DNA of 64,000 nucleotides, from contig JAPZUD010000001.1 of assembly GCA_027533425.1 (NCBI GenBank), positions 434,001 through 498,000 of the forward strand. Direction: 5' to 3'. The notes below the pieces were generated by a model. The model did no database searches and had not been told where the DNA came from. It was given only the letters and a program-made list of their open reading frames with translations. Both the position numbers and the translations under genes were made by a program. The stretch is from Beijerinckiaceae bacterium. GTDB taxonomy: Bacteria > Pseudomonadota > Alphaproteobacteria > Rhizobiales > Beijerinckiaceae. This document shows positions 47,195 through 56,223 of this stretch, one piece after another (within the stretch, counting starts at the first letter, position 1; each line of letters starts with the position of its first letter).

Positions 47195-49020
47195 GAACGG
47201 TTCTGCAACAACCGGAGGTCCGGCCGGACAGAGGGGGCCAGCAATGGTCCTTCGAGCCTGAACGCGTAGAATTCGCTCGGCAGGGGCGGCTCGTCGATCC
47301 GACGGCGCAGGACCACGACCATCTGGTGGCGCTGGGCCGCGAGATCCATCACGCCTTCGAGCATCGCCGTCACACGTGGTGACAGGAAACTCGAACCGAC
47401 CGGTTCGATCTTCCCCTCCCGGATGGCAAAATTGGCCCGCAGCATCTCGAAGCTGGTTTTGCCTGCAAGGGCAAAAAGCAAGGCCGCATCCTGCCGCGCA
47501 TCGGTGGCCCGGGTGAGAAGTTTTGCGAGATCGATCCCGGTCACATCGCCGTTCTTGATGTCGATGGCGGCGGTCCCGTTCAAGGCGCCGGCCAGGGTCG
47601 ATACAGAGGCTCCCTTGGCTTCCGCCTGGACAACCAGCGTTCCTTCGCCCGTCAGTCGGTTGAACCCGAAGGCACGTTCCATGAAACGCCCGAAATCGAT
47701 GCGCTCGGCAGAAGCCTGCAGGCGCAGCTCCTGCTGCCTTTCAGGAGTGTCGATCAGGGAAACACGGGCCTTGACCATTCCCTCGCCGAACCGGCTGTCG
47801 ACAATGGCCAGTTCTGTCCGACCCTGTCGCGTCAGGATCGAGAGCGCCACATTCGCCAGGACGACATTGCCAAGCTTGAACTCGCGCGTGGAAAGCCGGA
47901 TGTCGAGATCGATGATCGGAAGCGGGTTGATGGCCAGCGGCTCGCCGGACCAGCTGCCATCGGGCTGCCGCAGACGCTGGAACGCCGAATGGGCCGCCGT
48001 GCCATCCACCAGGTCGCCGGCCAGGGTCGCGGAAAGGCCCCAGCGTCCGTTATTCTCGCGCAGGGCCGCGATGCCATTCAGCTGCTTCCCGCCCCGCACG
48101 ACCCGCAGCGCCTCGAGTGCGACGCCCCGCGGATCCAGCGCCATGTTCGACGAGATTGTCATTGGCGGATCGTTCGAGCCGGGCCGTGCATTCGGCCCTC
48201 CCAGCCGGCGCTCCAGCTTGCCGCCGAGATGGGCTTCCGCCCGCCCAATCAGGGCCAGGTCCGGGTCACGCCGCATAGAGCCGGCAAAGGACAGGCGGGA
48301 GCCGAGAGCCCCGATCTGGATGGTTGCGGCGCCCTGTTTGTCCTCGGCCAGCGCGCGCCGGGTCGGCAGCGATGCGGTGAGCGAATAGCCGTCATCGACC
48401 CCAATCTGCGTCAGGTCGACATCCAGCCGCCCGCGGCCGGCGAGATAACGGAAACGCCCGCGAACAGCCTCGAAGGCCAGATCTTCGCCCTTGGGTCCGG
48501 CACGGGAAAAGGTGAAGCGGGCTTCATCAACCGCAATCCTGAAGCGGCTGAATCGCGTGGACTGTCCAAAGAGCCCGATCGTCTGGTCAAGCAGCTCCGT
48601 CACGCTTCTCGGCGAACGGAACCGGGCATCGATGGCACCGACATCGACCCGGATATCCGGCTTGGACAGGCTCAGTGACGGCCCGTCAATCGATCCGTCC
48701 ATCAGGTCAAAGAGGTCGAACTGGATGATCGCCTGCGGCGCGCGCAATTCGCCATCGCCAGCAATGCGCCGCACGGCGACGTCATCATAGACGATCTTCG
48801 GTTTCGGCCACATCACATGGCGGCGTTGGCCGAACCGCAGAGTCAGCCCGAGATCCTGCTCGTACCGCGCAAGGATCGCCTGCTCGATCGCGGCATAATC
48901 CCGCGTCAGGATCAGGGCCGCCAGCCCGGCCAAAGCGAGGATCACGGCCGCGGCGAGGCCCACGGCCATGCGGCGCAGCAGGGCCTTGTACCGGACGAGG
49001 AGGGTCGGAAACCCGGGCAT
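47191..49020 (-). CDS. AsmA-family protein
   Basis: A 609-residue protein with one N-terminal membrane helix (about residues 18-38) and a long periplasmic beta-rich region. It fits the AsmA family: an N-terminal part with VMWPKPKIVYDDVAV and PDIRVDVG, and a C-terminal AsmA domain where GTLVVQAEAKGASVSTLAGALNGTAAIDIKNGDVTGIDLAKLL (quoted in part) is typical. AsmA-like proteins are thought to be bridge-like lipid carriers or to affect outer-membrane assembly. No partner is encoded nearby. Confidence 0.87.
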   Translation of the reverse strand: MPGFPTLLVRYKALLRRMAVGLAAAVILALAGLAALILTRDYAAIEQAILARYEQDLGLTLRFGQRRHVMWPKPKIVYDDVAVRRIAGDGELRAPQAIIQFDLFDLMDGSIDGPSLSLSKPDIRVDVGAIDARFRSPRSVTELLDQTIGLFGQSTRFSRFRIAVDEARFTFSRAGPKGEDLAFEAVRGRFRYLAGRGRLDVDLTQIGVDDGYSLTASLPTRRALAEDKQGAATIQIGALGSRLSFAGSMRRDPDLALIGRAEAHLGGKLERRLGGPNARPGSNDPPMTISSNMALDPRGVALEALRVVRGGKQLNGIAALRENNGRWGLSATLAGDLVDGTAAHSAFQRLRQPDGSWSGEPLAINPLPIIDLDIRLSTREFKLGNVVLANVALSILTRQGRTELAIVDSRFGEGMVKARVSLIDTPERQQELRLQASAERIDFGRFMERAFGFNRLTGEGTLVVQAEAKGASVSTLAGALNGTAAIDIKNGDVTGIDLAKLLTRATDARQDAALLFALAGKTSFEMLRANFAIREGKIEPVGSSFLSPRVTAMLEGVMDLAAQRHQMVVVLRRRIDEPPLPSEFYAFRLEGPLLAPSVRPDLRLLQNRS

Positions 49021-49145
49021 GCGGCGATTGGCTCCGCGACGAGCGCGGCTGAGCGCGCGAAAGGGACCCGTCTAGGGCTGCACGGGAAAACCCGCAGCCA
49101 TCTTCTAGCAAACCCGGAGGAGGCAGGTCAAAGGCTGAAACGCAA

Positions 49146-49171
49146 CAGGCCGGGCCGCAAGGCCCGGCCTG
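49146..49171 (-). terminator. Terminator of the CoA-transferase operon
   Basis: CAGGCCGGGCC and GGCCCGGCCTG form a perfect 11-bp stem closing a 4-nt loop, 19 bp beyond the stop of the beta-subunit gene. On the minus strand it is followed by a weak T-rich stretch (TTGCGTTTC). The very stable stem makes a terminator likely. Confidence 0.7.
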
Positions 49172-49189
49172 CCGGAAGTTCTTCAATGA

Positions 49190-49831
49190 TCAAAGGGCCG
49201 AAACGAAATCCGCTTCGGTTTTGGACGTGATCTCGTCGAGTGTGACGCCCGGGGCAAGCTCCAGCAGACGCATCGGCTCCTTGCCGGTCCGGTCGATCGA
49301 AAAGACGCCAAGATCGGTCACGACCATGTCGACCACGCCCGCGCCGGTCAGCGGCAGGGTGCAGACCTTGAGCAGCTTCGATTCGCCCTTGGCCTCGTGC
49401 TCCATGACCACGACGACCTTCTTGACGCCGGCGACGAGATCCATCGCCCCGCCCATACCCTTGACCATCTTGCCCGGGATCATCCAGTTCGCGAGATCGC
49501 CGTTCTGGGCCACCTGCATCGCGCCGAGGATGGAGAGGTCTATATGGCCGCCACGGATCATCGCGAAGCTGTCGGCCGACGAGAAATAGCTCGTGGTGGG
49601 CAATTCGGTGACGGTCTGCTTGCCGGCATTGATGAGATCGGGGTCTTCCTCGCCCTCATACGGGAAGGGACCCATGCCCATCATGCCGTTCTCGCTCTGC
49701 AGCTGAACGCTCATGCCGGCGGGGATGAAATTCGAGACCAGCGTCGGAATGCCGATGCCGAGATTGACGTAAAAGCCGTCCTTGAGCTCCTTCGCGGCGC
49801 GGGCGGCCATTTCTTCACGGGACCATGCCAT
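49190..49831 (-). CDS. scoB: 3-oxoacid CoA-transferase, subunit B
   Basis: A 213-residue beta subunit of a two-component succinyl-CoA:3-ketoacid CoA-transferase. The catalytic glutamate that forms the glutamyl-CoA intermediate lies in SENGMMG, preceded by the GIGIPTLV oxyanion segment. GGAGA precedes the ATG at 49831; a longer in-frame start upstream overlaps the alpha subunit and is unlikely. It acts with subunit A to activate acetoacetate or another 3-oxoacid using succinyl-CoA, feeding ketone bodies into central metabolism. Confidence 0.93.
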   Translation of the reverse strand: MAWSREEMAARAAKELKDGFYVNLGIGIPTLVSNFIPAGMSVQLQSENGMMGMGPFPYEGEEDPDLINAGKQTVTELPTTSYFSSADSFAMIRGGHIDLSILGAMQVAQNGDLANWMIPGKMVKGMGGAMDLVAGVKKVVVVMEHEAKGESKLLKVCTLPLTGAGVVDMVVTDLGVFSIDRTGKEPMRLLELAPGVTLDEITSKTEADFVSAL

Positions 49832-49847
49832 GATCTGTCTCCGGGGC

Positions 49848-50579
49848 TCAATGCTGCGGGGCGGGGTGCGGACGGGTGGTCCGGTTCTCGATCCGCTTCG
49901 GCGCGTTCGGAACATGGACGATCCGCTTCACATAAATCCCCGGCGTGTGGATGTTGTCCGGATCGATCTCGCCGGCGGGGAAAAGATGTTCGACCTCGGC
50001 AATCGTGACCGTTGCTGCGGTCGCCATCATCGGATTGAAGTTCCGCGCGGTTTTCCGGTAAACGAGATTGCCTTCCGTATCGCCTTTCCACGCATGGACC
50101 AGCGCCACATCGGCCCAGAGGCCGGTCTCCATCACGTATTTCCGACCCTTGAAATGCGGGTCATTCGGAAACTCGCGGATCTCCTTGCCTTCCGAGACCA
50201 ACGTGCCGACGCCCGTCGCGGTGAAGAAGGCCGGAATGCCGGCACCCCCTGCGCGGATGCGCTCGGCAAGCGTGCCCTGCGGATTGAATTCGAGCTCCAG
50301 CTCACCGGAGAGATATTGCTGCGCGAACAGCTTGTTCTCGCCGACATACGAACTGATCATCTTCTTGATCTGCCGCGTCTCGAGCAGCTTGCCGAGATGG
50401 ATGCCATCCACGCCGGCATTGTTCGAGATCACCGTGAGATCCTTCACGCCGGCCTCGCGGATCGCCTCGACCAGCGTCTCGGCAACGCCGCACAGGCCGA
50501 ACCCGCCCGCCATGATGGTCATCCCATCCTTCAGGACGCCCGCCAAGGCGGCCTTGGCATCCGTATAAACCTTGCTCAT
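49848..50579 (-). CDS. scoA: 3-oxoacid CoA-transferase, subunit A
   Basis: A 243-residue alpha subunit. The CoA-binding glycine-rich motif is [12 protein letters not shown] near residue 25, and [15 protein letters not shown] and [22 protein letters not shown] (in part) are typical of SCOT/AtoD-type subunits. The ATG at 50579 follows GGGAGGAG. It is 16 bp upstream of scoB. It could use the acetoacetate released by the beta-keto acid cleavage enzyme encoded at 59.6-60.5 kb, although the two loci are not contiguous. Confidence 0.93.
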   Translation of the reverse strand: MSKVYTDAKAALAGVLKDGMTIMAGGFGLCGVAETLVEAIREAGVKDLTVISNNAGVDGIHLGKLLETRQIKKMISSYVGENKLFAQQYLSGELELEFNPQGTLAERIRAGGAGIPAFFTATGVGTLVSEGKEIREFPNDPHFKGRKYVMETGLWADVALVHAWKGDTEGNLVYRKTARNFNPMMATAATVTIAEVEHLFPAGEIDPDNIHTPGIYVKRIVHVPNAPKRIENRTTRPHPAPQH

Positions 50580-50717
50580 CCAGTCACTCCTCCCGAATGG
50601 AGGGCAGGGCCTGCCCCCGCCATCGAAACCTGTTGACGGCGAAGTCATAGAGAAGACCCGCCGCCTTGCAAAGCGGGCGTTGCCGCTTTCGACATTTGTT
50701 CGGAGATCGGAATCCGT

Positions 50718-52352
50718 TCAGCTCTTCCGGATCAGGATCAGCGCCGCGAGGCCGCTCAGGGCAAGGATCGCGAGCGATTCCAGTGCGGCATGCTCGAACA
50801 CCCCGGCGCTCGCCTGGGCATAGGCGCGCGTGGCGAGGGTCTCGAAATTCAGCGGCCTCATCAGCAACGTCGCCGGCAGTTCCTTCACTGTATCGATGAA
50901 GACGAGCATGGCAGCGATCAGCAGCCCCGGCGCCATGGCCGGCACATGGACGCGCCAGGCCAGCCGGAAGTCACTCATGCCATGGATCCGGGCGACCCAG
51001 TCGATCGAACGTGGCAGCCGGTCGAGCGCGAGCATCGACTGCGTGACGCCGATGCCAAGGAAGCGGACCATGAGGGCGAAGGTGATCCCTGCCAGCGTGC
51101 CGGAAACCGCGAGCGAGAGGCCGACGGAACCGGCCAGAGCGTCCACCCATCGCATGACCGGGAAGATGGACAGGACAAGAACCGTGCCCGGGACGGCATA
51201 GCCAAGGGTCGAGAGCCGGCCCGCATTCCGCAGCTTCGGCACGATCCGGATGCCGATCGTCACAAGGGCACCTGCGGCCACGACAAAGCCGGCCACCGCG
51301 ACACCCAGCACAAGGCTGGACAAGGCGGCATGCAGCAATTCCGCATCGGCACGCTGCTGTGCGGCGTACTGGATGGCACGCCAGATCAGAAACCCGGTCG
51401 GCAGCAGGAAGCCGAGCAGGACCGGCAGGCCCGCAGCGAAGGCAGCGAGAAGACCCGGAACCTTTCGGAGGGGAATGCGGGACGGACGGGCGCCCCCGCG
51501 CGAGGTCACGGGTTGCCGGCGTCCATCCTGCTTTCGTGTGAGGAACAGAAGAAACCCGACCATCACAAGCAGCAGCGCGGCCAGCCGGACGGCGCCGGGA
51601 AGGTCACTGCGGTTCAGCCAGTAATCCCGGATGGCCACCGAGAAGCTCGAAACCCCGAGGAATTCGGTCGCGCCGATATCATTCAGCGTCTCGAGGCCGG
51701 CAAGCACCAACCCGGTGACAAGCGCGGGAATGGCGATCGGGAGCCCGACACGGAAGAACAGTCTTGGTCCGCGGGCACCAAGAAGGCGGGCGGCATCGAT
51801 GACGCTGCGCCCCGACCGGGTGAAGATGATGCGGCAGCCGAGATAGACATAGGGAGACAGCACGAGGCCGAGCACGAAGATAGCGCCGCCGAGCGTGCGG
51901 ATATCGGGGAAGGCGTAATCTGCGGCCGTACGGGCTCCGGTTACCGCGCGAAAGGCGGTCTGGACCGGGCCGAAAAAGTCAAGGAGATCAACCGCAACAT
52001 AGGCAGCGAGATAGGTCGGGAAGGCGAGGGGCAGGGCCAGCCCGATTTCCAGCCAGCGCCGCAGGGGAAATTCGTAGATCGAAACCAGCCAGGCCGAGAT
52101 CAGCCCGATCGCCCCCGCCACCAGACCGACCCCCAGCAGCAGCTGGCCCATCTCCTTCACTGTGTGCCATTGCGTGGGCGAAAGCCCCGAGGTCGTCAGG
52201 GCCGCCCCGGTCATCAGGCTGGAAAAGCCGATTCCCGGCAACCCGACCAGAACGGCGAGAAGCCCGATGACCATGGCCATGGGCTGCCAACGCAGACGAG
52301 GCCGGGCAGGGCCGGCCTCGTGCGGAAGGAGGGGTGATGGGACCGTGTTCAT
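50718..52352 (-). CDS. fbpB: FbpB, ferric-iron ABC permease (two fused transport domains)
   Basis: A 544-residue inner-membrane protein with about 12 helices and two transport domains, as in FbpB/AfuB/SfuB. Both EAA loops are visible (RSVIDAARLLGARGPRLFFRVGLP near residue 195 and the RSIDWVARIHGMSDFRLAWRVHVP region near 465; quoted in part). It starts 18 bp after fbpA. No fbpC ATPase gene follows, so the energising subunit must be encoded elsewhere. Confidence 0.92.
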   Translation of the reverse strand: MNTVPSPLLPHEAGPARPRLRWQPMAMVIGLLAVLVGLPGIGFSSLMTGAALTTSGLSPTQWHTVKEMGQLLLGVGLVAGAIGLISAWLVSIYEFPLRRWLEIGLALPLAFPTYLAAYVAVDLLDFFGPVQTAFRAVTGARTAADYAFPDIRTLGGAIFVLGLVLSPYVYLGCRIIFTRSGRSVIDAARLLGARGPRLFFRVGLPIAIPALVTGLVLAGLETLNDIGATEFLGVSSFSVAIRDYWLNRSDLPGAVRLAALLLVMVGFLLFLTRKQDGRRQPVTSRGGARPSRIPLRKVPGLLAAFAAGLPVLLGFLLPTGFLIWRAIQYAAQQRADAELLHAALSSLVLGVAVAGFVVAAGALVTIGIRIVPKLRNAGRLSTLGYAVPGTVLVLSIFPVMRWVDALAGSVGLSLAVSGTLAGITFALMVRFLGIGVTQSMLALDRLPRSIDWVARIHGMSDFRLAWRVHVPAMAPGLLIAAMLVFIDTVKELPATLLMRPLNFETLATRAYAQASAGVFEHAALESLAILALSGLAALILIRKS

Positions 52353-52370
52353 CGACAGGGCATGAACCTG

Positions 52371-53396
52371 TCAGCTCTGCGGGCCAAGATCGTAGCCGAC
52401 CTTCTCGACGAGTTCCGAAGCAGCCTTGCGGTTCTTCGCGACATCATCGAGCGCGATCGAGTCAACCCGCGGCTTGCCGAATCCGGCAATGAAGGGCTCG
52501 ACGGCGACACCTTCCACCACCGGATATTCGAAGTTGTTGGCGGCATAAAGTTGCTGGGCCGCCGGGCTGACCAGCCATTCGGCCAGCCGGATCGCCTCGG
52601 CCTTGTTCTTGGCGTGCTTGGTCATGACGAGGCCGGACATGTTCATATGGGTGCCGCCGTTCTGGAAGCTCGGCATGACGACGCGGATCGCATCGACCCA
52701 GGCCTTCTGGTTCGGGTCCTTGTTCATCAAGCCAACATAATACATGTTGGCGATACCGACATCGCAAATGCCGGCCGCAATGTCCTTGGCGACATCGCGA
52801 TCGCCACCGGACGGCTTCTTGGCGAGATTGGCGCGGACGCCCTTCAGCCAGGCTTCGGCCTTTTCAGCGCCCATATGGGCAATCGCCGCCGAGATCAGGC
52901 CGGTATTGTAGGCGTGGGTGCCCGGCCGCGTGCAAACCTTGCCCTTGAAGCGCGGATTGGCCAGATCCTCATAGGTCAGGGTCGTATCCTTCACACGGTC
53001 CTTCGAAGCATAGATCACCCGGGCGCGGGCCGATACAGCAACCCAGCTGCCATCGGCCGCACGGAGAGCCTTCGGCACGGCCTTTTCGAGGGTGGGGGTC
53101 ACGATCGGCTGGGTGATGCCCAGCGCAACGGCCTGCGTCAGCGTGGAGACATCAACCGAAAGCAGGAGATCAGCCGGGCTGCGCTCGCCTTCCGACTGGA
53201 TGCGTTCGGCCAGCCCCGAACCGGCGAAGACGAGATTGACCTTGACGCCGGTTTCGGCGGTGAACCTGTCGAGGATCGGCTTGATCAGCCCGGGCTCGCG
53301 ATGCGTGTAGAGGTTCACTTCCTGCGCGGCGGCGGCGAGGCCGGAAGCGAGCAGGGTGGCACCGGCGAGCAGAGTCAGGCGAAGGGAATGCGTCAT
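52371..53396 (-). CDS. fbpA: FbpA, periplasmic ferric-iron-binding protein
   Basis: A 341-residue class of transferrin-like periplasmic receptor with a Sec signal peptide (residues 1-24). The mature N-terminus EVNLYTHREPGLIKPILDRF is typical, and the paired tyrosines that bind Fe3+ are in ANMYYVGLMN. GGAGAAAAC precedes the ATG at 53396. The upstream region holds a near-consensus iron control element, which supports the iron assignment and suggests control by Irr. Confidence 0.93.
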   Translation of the reverse strand: MTHSLRLTLLAGATLLASGLAAAAQEVNLYTHREPGLIKPILDRFTAETGVKVNLVFAGSGLAERIQSEGERSPADLLLSVDVSTLTQAVALGITQPIVTPTLEKAVPKALRAADGSWVAVSARARVIYASKDRVKDTTLTYEDLANPRFKGKVCTRPGTHAYNTGLISAAIAHMGAEKAEAWLKGVRANLAKKPSGGDRDVAKDIAAGICDVGIANMYYVGLMNKDPNQKAWVDAIRVVMPSFQNGGTHMNMSGLVMTKHAKNKAEAIRLAEWLVSPAAQQLYAANNFEYPVVEGVAVEPFIAGFGKPRVDSIALDDVAKNRKAASELVEKVGYDLGPQS

Positions 53397-53505
53397 CGTT
53401 TTCTCCATGCCGGCGGGGTCAAGGCCCGCCGTAGGGTTCAAAGGATGAGCGTGTCTAGGGCGCCCTTTGGGGGCTCGTCAACAAAAATCCGTTTAAAAAC
53501 ATGAG

Positions 53506-53522
53506 TTTAGAAGAAGTCTAAA
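53506..53522. promoter_or_regulatory. Iron control element (ICE)-like Irr-binding site
   Basis: TTTAGAAGAAGTCTAAA matches the published ICE pattern TTTAGAA-N3-TTCTAAA at all but one position and extends to an 8-bp perfect inverted repeat (AGTTTAGA / TCTAAACT, 53504-53511 and 53517-53524). It lies about 110 bp upstream of the fbpA start, in the gap after the DUF2865 gene. Irr is the heme-responsive iron regulator of Hyphomicrobiales and Rhodobacterales. The distance fits activation under low iron, though the transcription start is unknown. Confidence 0.75.
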
Positions 53523-53577
53523 CTGGAGATGTTCCAAGGCTTCGGTGCTTCCCGTTGAATCCGCCACGGTTTCGGCT

Positions 53578-54762
53578 TCAGTTCAGAACCACCAGACCGG
53601 GCGTCCTGCGGACCACAGGAAGAATGGAGCGCCCTTCGGCGGTACGGGCCTGCAACTCGACAAACCCCTTCGGATGGCCGATCGGCGAAGGATTCGGCAC
53701 ATCATCCTGCACCTTCCGGTCTGCTTTCTGGAGATCGGCGATAACCCGCGCCCGGACGGAAGACGGCGCCATGGGCGAGAACGCGCCGCGCACGGAGGCA
53801 ACCTCCATGGCCCGGACGATCGTGATCTCGCGCGGCGATGACAGCCGCTTGACCGCCTCGCCGAAATTGCGCGGCTGATAGGGGAACCGGCTTGCCCCGT
53901 CGAAATGCTGGGCGCCCGAGCCGGTCATGATCACATCGCCCGGCTTGAGGGTCAGGTCGCGATAGAAGGCATTCGCGGATTGCGTGCTTCCCACGGGGCG
54001 GCAGGAACAGGCCTGGCTGACCTGCTGCTGGTACCGGAAGGCCGTCGGCAGGCGCGTATAGGGCGCGCCACCGCGCGAAAGCGCCGACAGGTCACGCGCC
54101 CCGGCCGGCAGCGTGAACAAGGCCGTTTCCGCACCGGGGCAGGCCGAGCGGCAGGTAACCTCCTGCACCTGCTGGCCAACGCCGCTCTGGCCGACAGGGA
54201 AGGCAAATCCGTCGCAGAGCCGCACGCAGTAATTCGTGGGCATCGGCATGCCCTGGCCGAGCCCGCGCGTCTGCAGCTTGGTCCGGGGCCGCGGCGTCGC
54301 GGCCGGCGCATCGCTTGCCTTCGGTGGCCAGAGCGGATTGATGGCCGGCACAGGTTCGGAAATCACGGCATTGCGGGGCAGGGCCGGGGTCGGAAGCGCA
54401 ACCGTCGGGCGGGCAGCGACCTGGGTGGCGGGCGGGATCGCGCGATCTGCAGCTGTGGAGCGCGGCTCGGCGGGAGCCGGAACAGGCTGGCGGGTGGCGA
54501 CCTGGAGAACCTCGAGCTTCTGCATCTCGCGGGCACGGCTGACATCAACCAGCGCGCGTTCCGGCCGGACCAGAAGAGGCTCCACGGCTGCGCGCACCGG
54601 TCGGTTGATCTCGCCGACCATGCGATGCAACCGCGGGTTATCGGCGGCCTTGACCAGCAGTGTCCCCGTTCCGACCGCAACAACGACGCCCGAGGCCAGA
54701 ACGGCCGCCTTCCGTGTGGTCCACAGCGTGTGATTCGAACCGGATGGGGGAAACAGAATCAT
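53578..54762 (-). CDS. DUF2865-family protein
   Basis: About 394 residues. A membrane helix near residues 20-38 (VLASGVVVAVGTGTLLV) is followed by a Pro/Ala-rich periplasmic linker and a Cys-containing domain with the family motif NYCVRLCDGFAFPV, then CRSACPGAETALF and CSCRPVG; six cysteines in this block probably form disulfides. DUF2865 proteins are found mostly in Hyphomicrobiales and have no known function. A start at TTG 54774 is possible; the ATG at 54762 is preferred. A long GC-rich gap with tRNA-Gln lies upstream. Confidence 0.87.
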   Translation of the reverse strand: MILFPPSGSNHTLWTTRKAAVLASGVVVAVGTGTLLVKAADNPRLHRMVGEINRPVRAAVEPLLVRPERALVDVSRAREMQKLEVLQVATRQPVPAPAEPRSTAADRAIPPATQVAARPTVALPTPALPRNAVISEPVPAINPLWPPKASDAPAATPRPRTKLQTRGLGQGMPMPTNYCVRLCDGFAFPVGQSGVGQQVQEVTCRSACPGAETALFTLPAGARDLSALSRGGAPYTRLPTAFRYQQQVSQACSCRPVGSTQSANAFYRDLTLKPGDVIMTGSGAQHFDGASRFPYQPRNFGEAVKRLSSPREITIVRAMEVASVRGAFSPMAPSSVRARVIADLQKADRKVQDDVPNPSPIGHPKGFVELQARTAEGRSILPVVRRTPGLVVLN

Positions 54763-55022
54763 GACGCAACGCAACTCCCTCGACGCATACCCGCCGGCCC
54801 GGTTTGGATAACGCCCGGTTATCCAAGCCCGTCCCTGTCCCGGAATTCAAGGAAAAAGTGTCTCATTTCGAAACAGATTTTCCATTCCCGGGACAACCGG
54901 CGATCGTTTGGAGAAGGCTGCGCAAACCCCTTGCCAAAGGGGCAGCTTCGAGAGTAGAAGGCGCTCTCTCGCGGGCGCCTGCGCCCGCCCTTCCATGGCA
55001 ATGCGTCAGAGCGCCATGGCGG

Positions 55023-55096
55023 TGGGGGATAGTTTAACGGTAGAACAGCGGACTCTGACTCCGTTAGTCTTGGTTCGAATCCAGGTCCCCCAGCCA
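55023..55096 (+). tRNA. tRNA-Gln (CTG)
   Basis: A 74-nt tRNA with acceptor stem TGGGGGA/TCCCCCA, anticodon loop CTCTGAC (anticodon CTG), T-arm TGGTTCGAATCCA and an encoded CCA end. The UGG-initial acceptor is typical of tRNA-Gln. It lies upstream of the 3' end of the convergent bciA gene. Confidence 0.97.
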
Positions 55097-55125
55097 AAGC
55101 CGGTCAAAGACTGTGCGTGTTTCTT

Positions 55126-56148
55126 TCAGAACACCGCATGTTCGCCGCGGTCGATCGTTTCCTCGCCCCGCACCAGCCGGCCATAGAATGCCGCCAGCGT
55201 GTCCGTACCGGTTTCCGGCGTTGCATCCGCGTCATACCGGCCGGTGGCCGGGTCCAGCACCAGCATGGACTCGGTGGCATAGTAGCGCCCGATCCGGGCC
55301 AGTTCCGCTTTGGCGGCGAGGCGAGGGCTGAAGCGCCCGCCGAGCGAAAGCCCGCCGATAATGGCATCCAGCAGGCCAACCGGCACGGAGCGGAAGCGCG
55401 GTTCACGGCCAAGCGCGGCGAACAGCAATTCTCCCTGCTGCCGGGGTGTCAATGCCGGGCCGGGCCCGCCGATTGGCAGGATCCGGTTCCATCGCGCTTC
55501 CTCATCGAGGCATTCCGCCAGATAGGCCGCCAGATCCGCATCGCTGATCGGCTTGCAGGCGGTCAACGCGCCATTCCCGAAGATCAGGAAAGGCTTGCCT
55601 TCCCGCAACCGCCCGAGCTGGCCCGACAGCGACTTGAAATAGGCGGTTGGCCGCACGATCGAATGGAGCAGGCCGGACTCCCGAAGGACGGCCTCGAAGG
55701 CGAGTTTGGCCTGCTGGAAGGCGAGGCGCGGCCTCTGCACGCAGATCGCCGAAAGCAGCACAACCTGACGGACGCCCGCTGCCTGCGCAGCAGCCAATGC
55801 GTTGCAATGAGCCTTGTGATCGATGGCCCAGGCATCGGCGGGCGCACCGCTGCGCGAGGCAAGGCATGAGACCAGCGCATCGAATCGCTCTCCCCGCAGG
55901 CCGTCCGCCTGAAACGAAGCGGCATTGGTCACATCCGCCTGTCGCAGGAGGATGCGCCCGGGCAGGGACGGGCTCTGTGGCCAGAGCGCGGAAAGCGTCG
56001 CCGGCGGCTGGCGCACGATCGAGATGACCTCGTGCCCGCGCGCTGCGAGTGCCCCCGCCGTGGCCCGGCCGATCGTGCCGGTTGCCCCGAGCATGAGCAC
56101 GCGGCGAGGCGCGGGCGAGGGCGCCGGCCAGGTTCCGGCAAGGGCCAT
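55126..56148 (-). CDS. bciA: Divinyl (proto)chlorophyllide a 8-vinyl reductase, BciA type
   Basis: A 340-residue SDR-fold enzyme that uses NADPH to reduce the 8-vinyl group of divinyl (proto)chlorophyllide a, a step of (bacterio)chlorophyll synthesis. The Rossmann motif is GATGTIG at residues 21-27. Segments typical of plant DVR and bacterial BciA are present in order: VSCLASRSG, LLSAICVQRP, SIVRPTAYFKSLSGQ, ACKPISDADLAAY, ILPIGGPGPALTPRQQGE and RYYATESMLVLDP. The ATG at 56148 has GGAG six bases upstream. No other pigment gene is in the window; in Rhodobacter sphaeroides bciA also lies apart from the photosynthesis gene cluster. Confidence 0.92.
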   Translation of the reverse strand: MALAGTWPAPSPAPRRVLMLGATGTIGRATAGALAARGHEVISIVRQPPATLSALWPQSPSLPGRILLRQADVTNAASFQADGLRGERFDALVSCLASRSGAPADAWAIDHKAHCNALAAAQAAGVRQVVLLSAICVQRPRLAFQQAKLAFEAVLRESGLLHSIVRPTAYFKSLSGQLGRLREGKPFLIFGNGALTACKPISDADLAAYLAECLDEEARWNRILPIGGPGPALTPRQQGELLFAALGREPRFRSVPVGLLDAIIGGLSLGGRFSPRLAAKAELARIGRYYATESMLVLDPATGRYDADATPETGTDTLAAFYGRLVRGEETIDRGEHAVF

Positions 56149-56169
56149 GACGGGCTCCGCGTCAAACGA

Positions 56170-56194
56170 AAGGGCCGGGACAATCCCGGCCCTT
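56170..56194 (-). terminator. Terminator of the dctPQM operon
   Basis: AAGGGCCGGGA and TCCCGGCCCTT pair perfectly over 11 bp around a short CAA loop, 30 bp beyond the dctM stop; the minus strand continues TTTCGTTTG. It separates the TRAP operon from bciA, whose start lies only about 20 bp further on, so bciA would need its own promoter within or after the hairpin, or readthrough. Confidence 0.75.
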
Positions 56195-56223
56195 GTTGGC
56201 AAAGTCTAGCAGTTTACCGCTGG

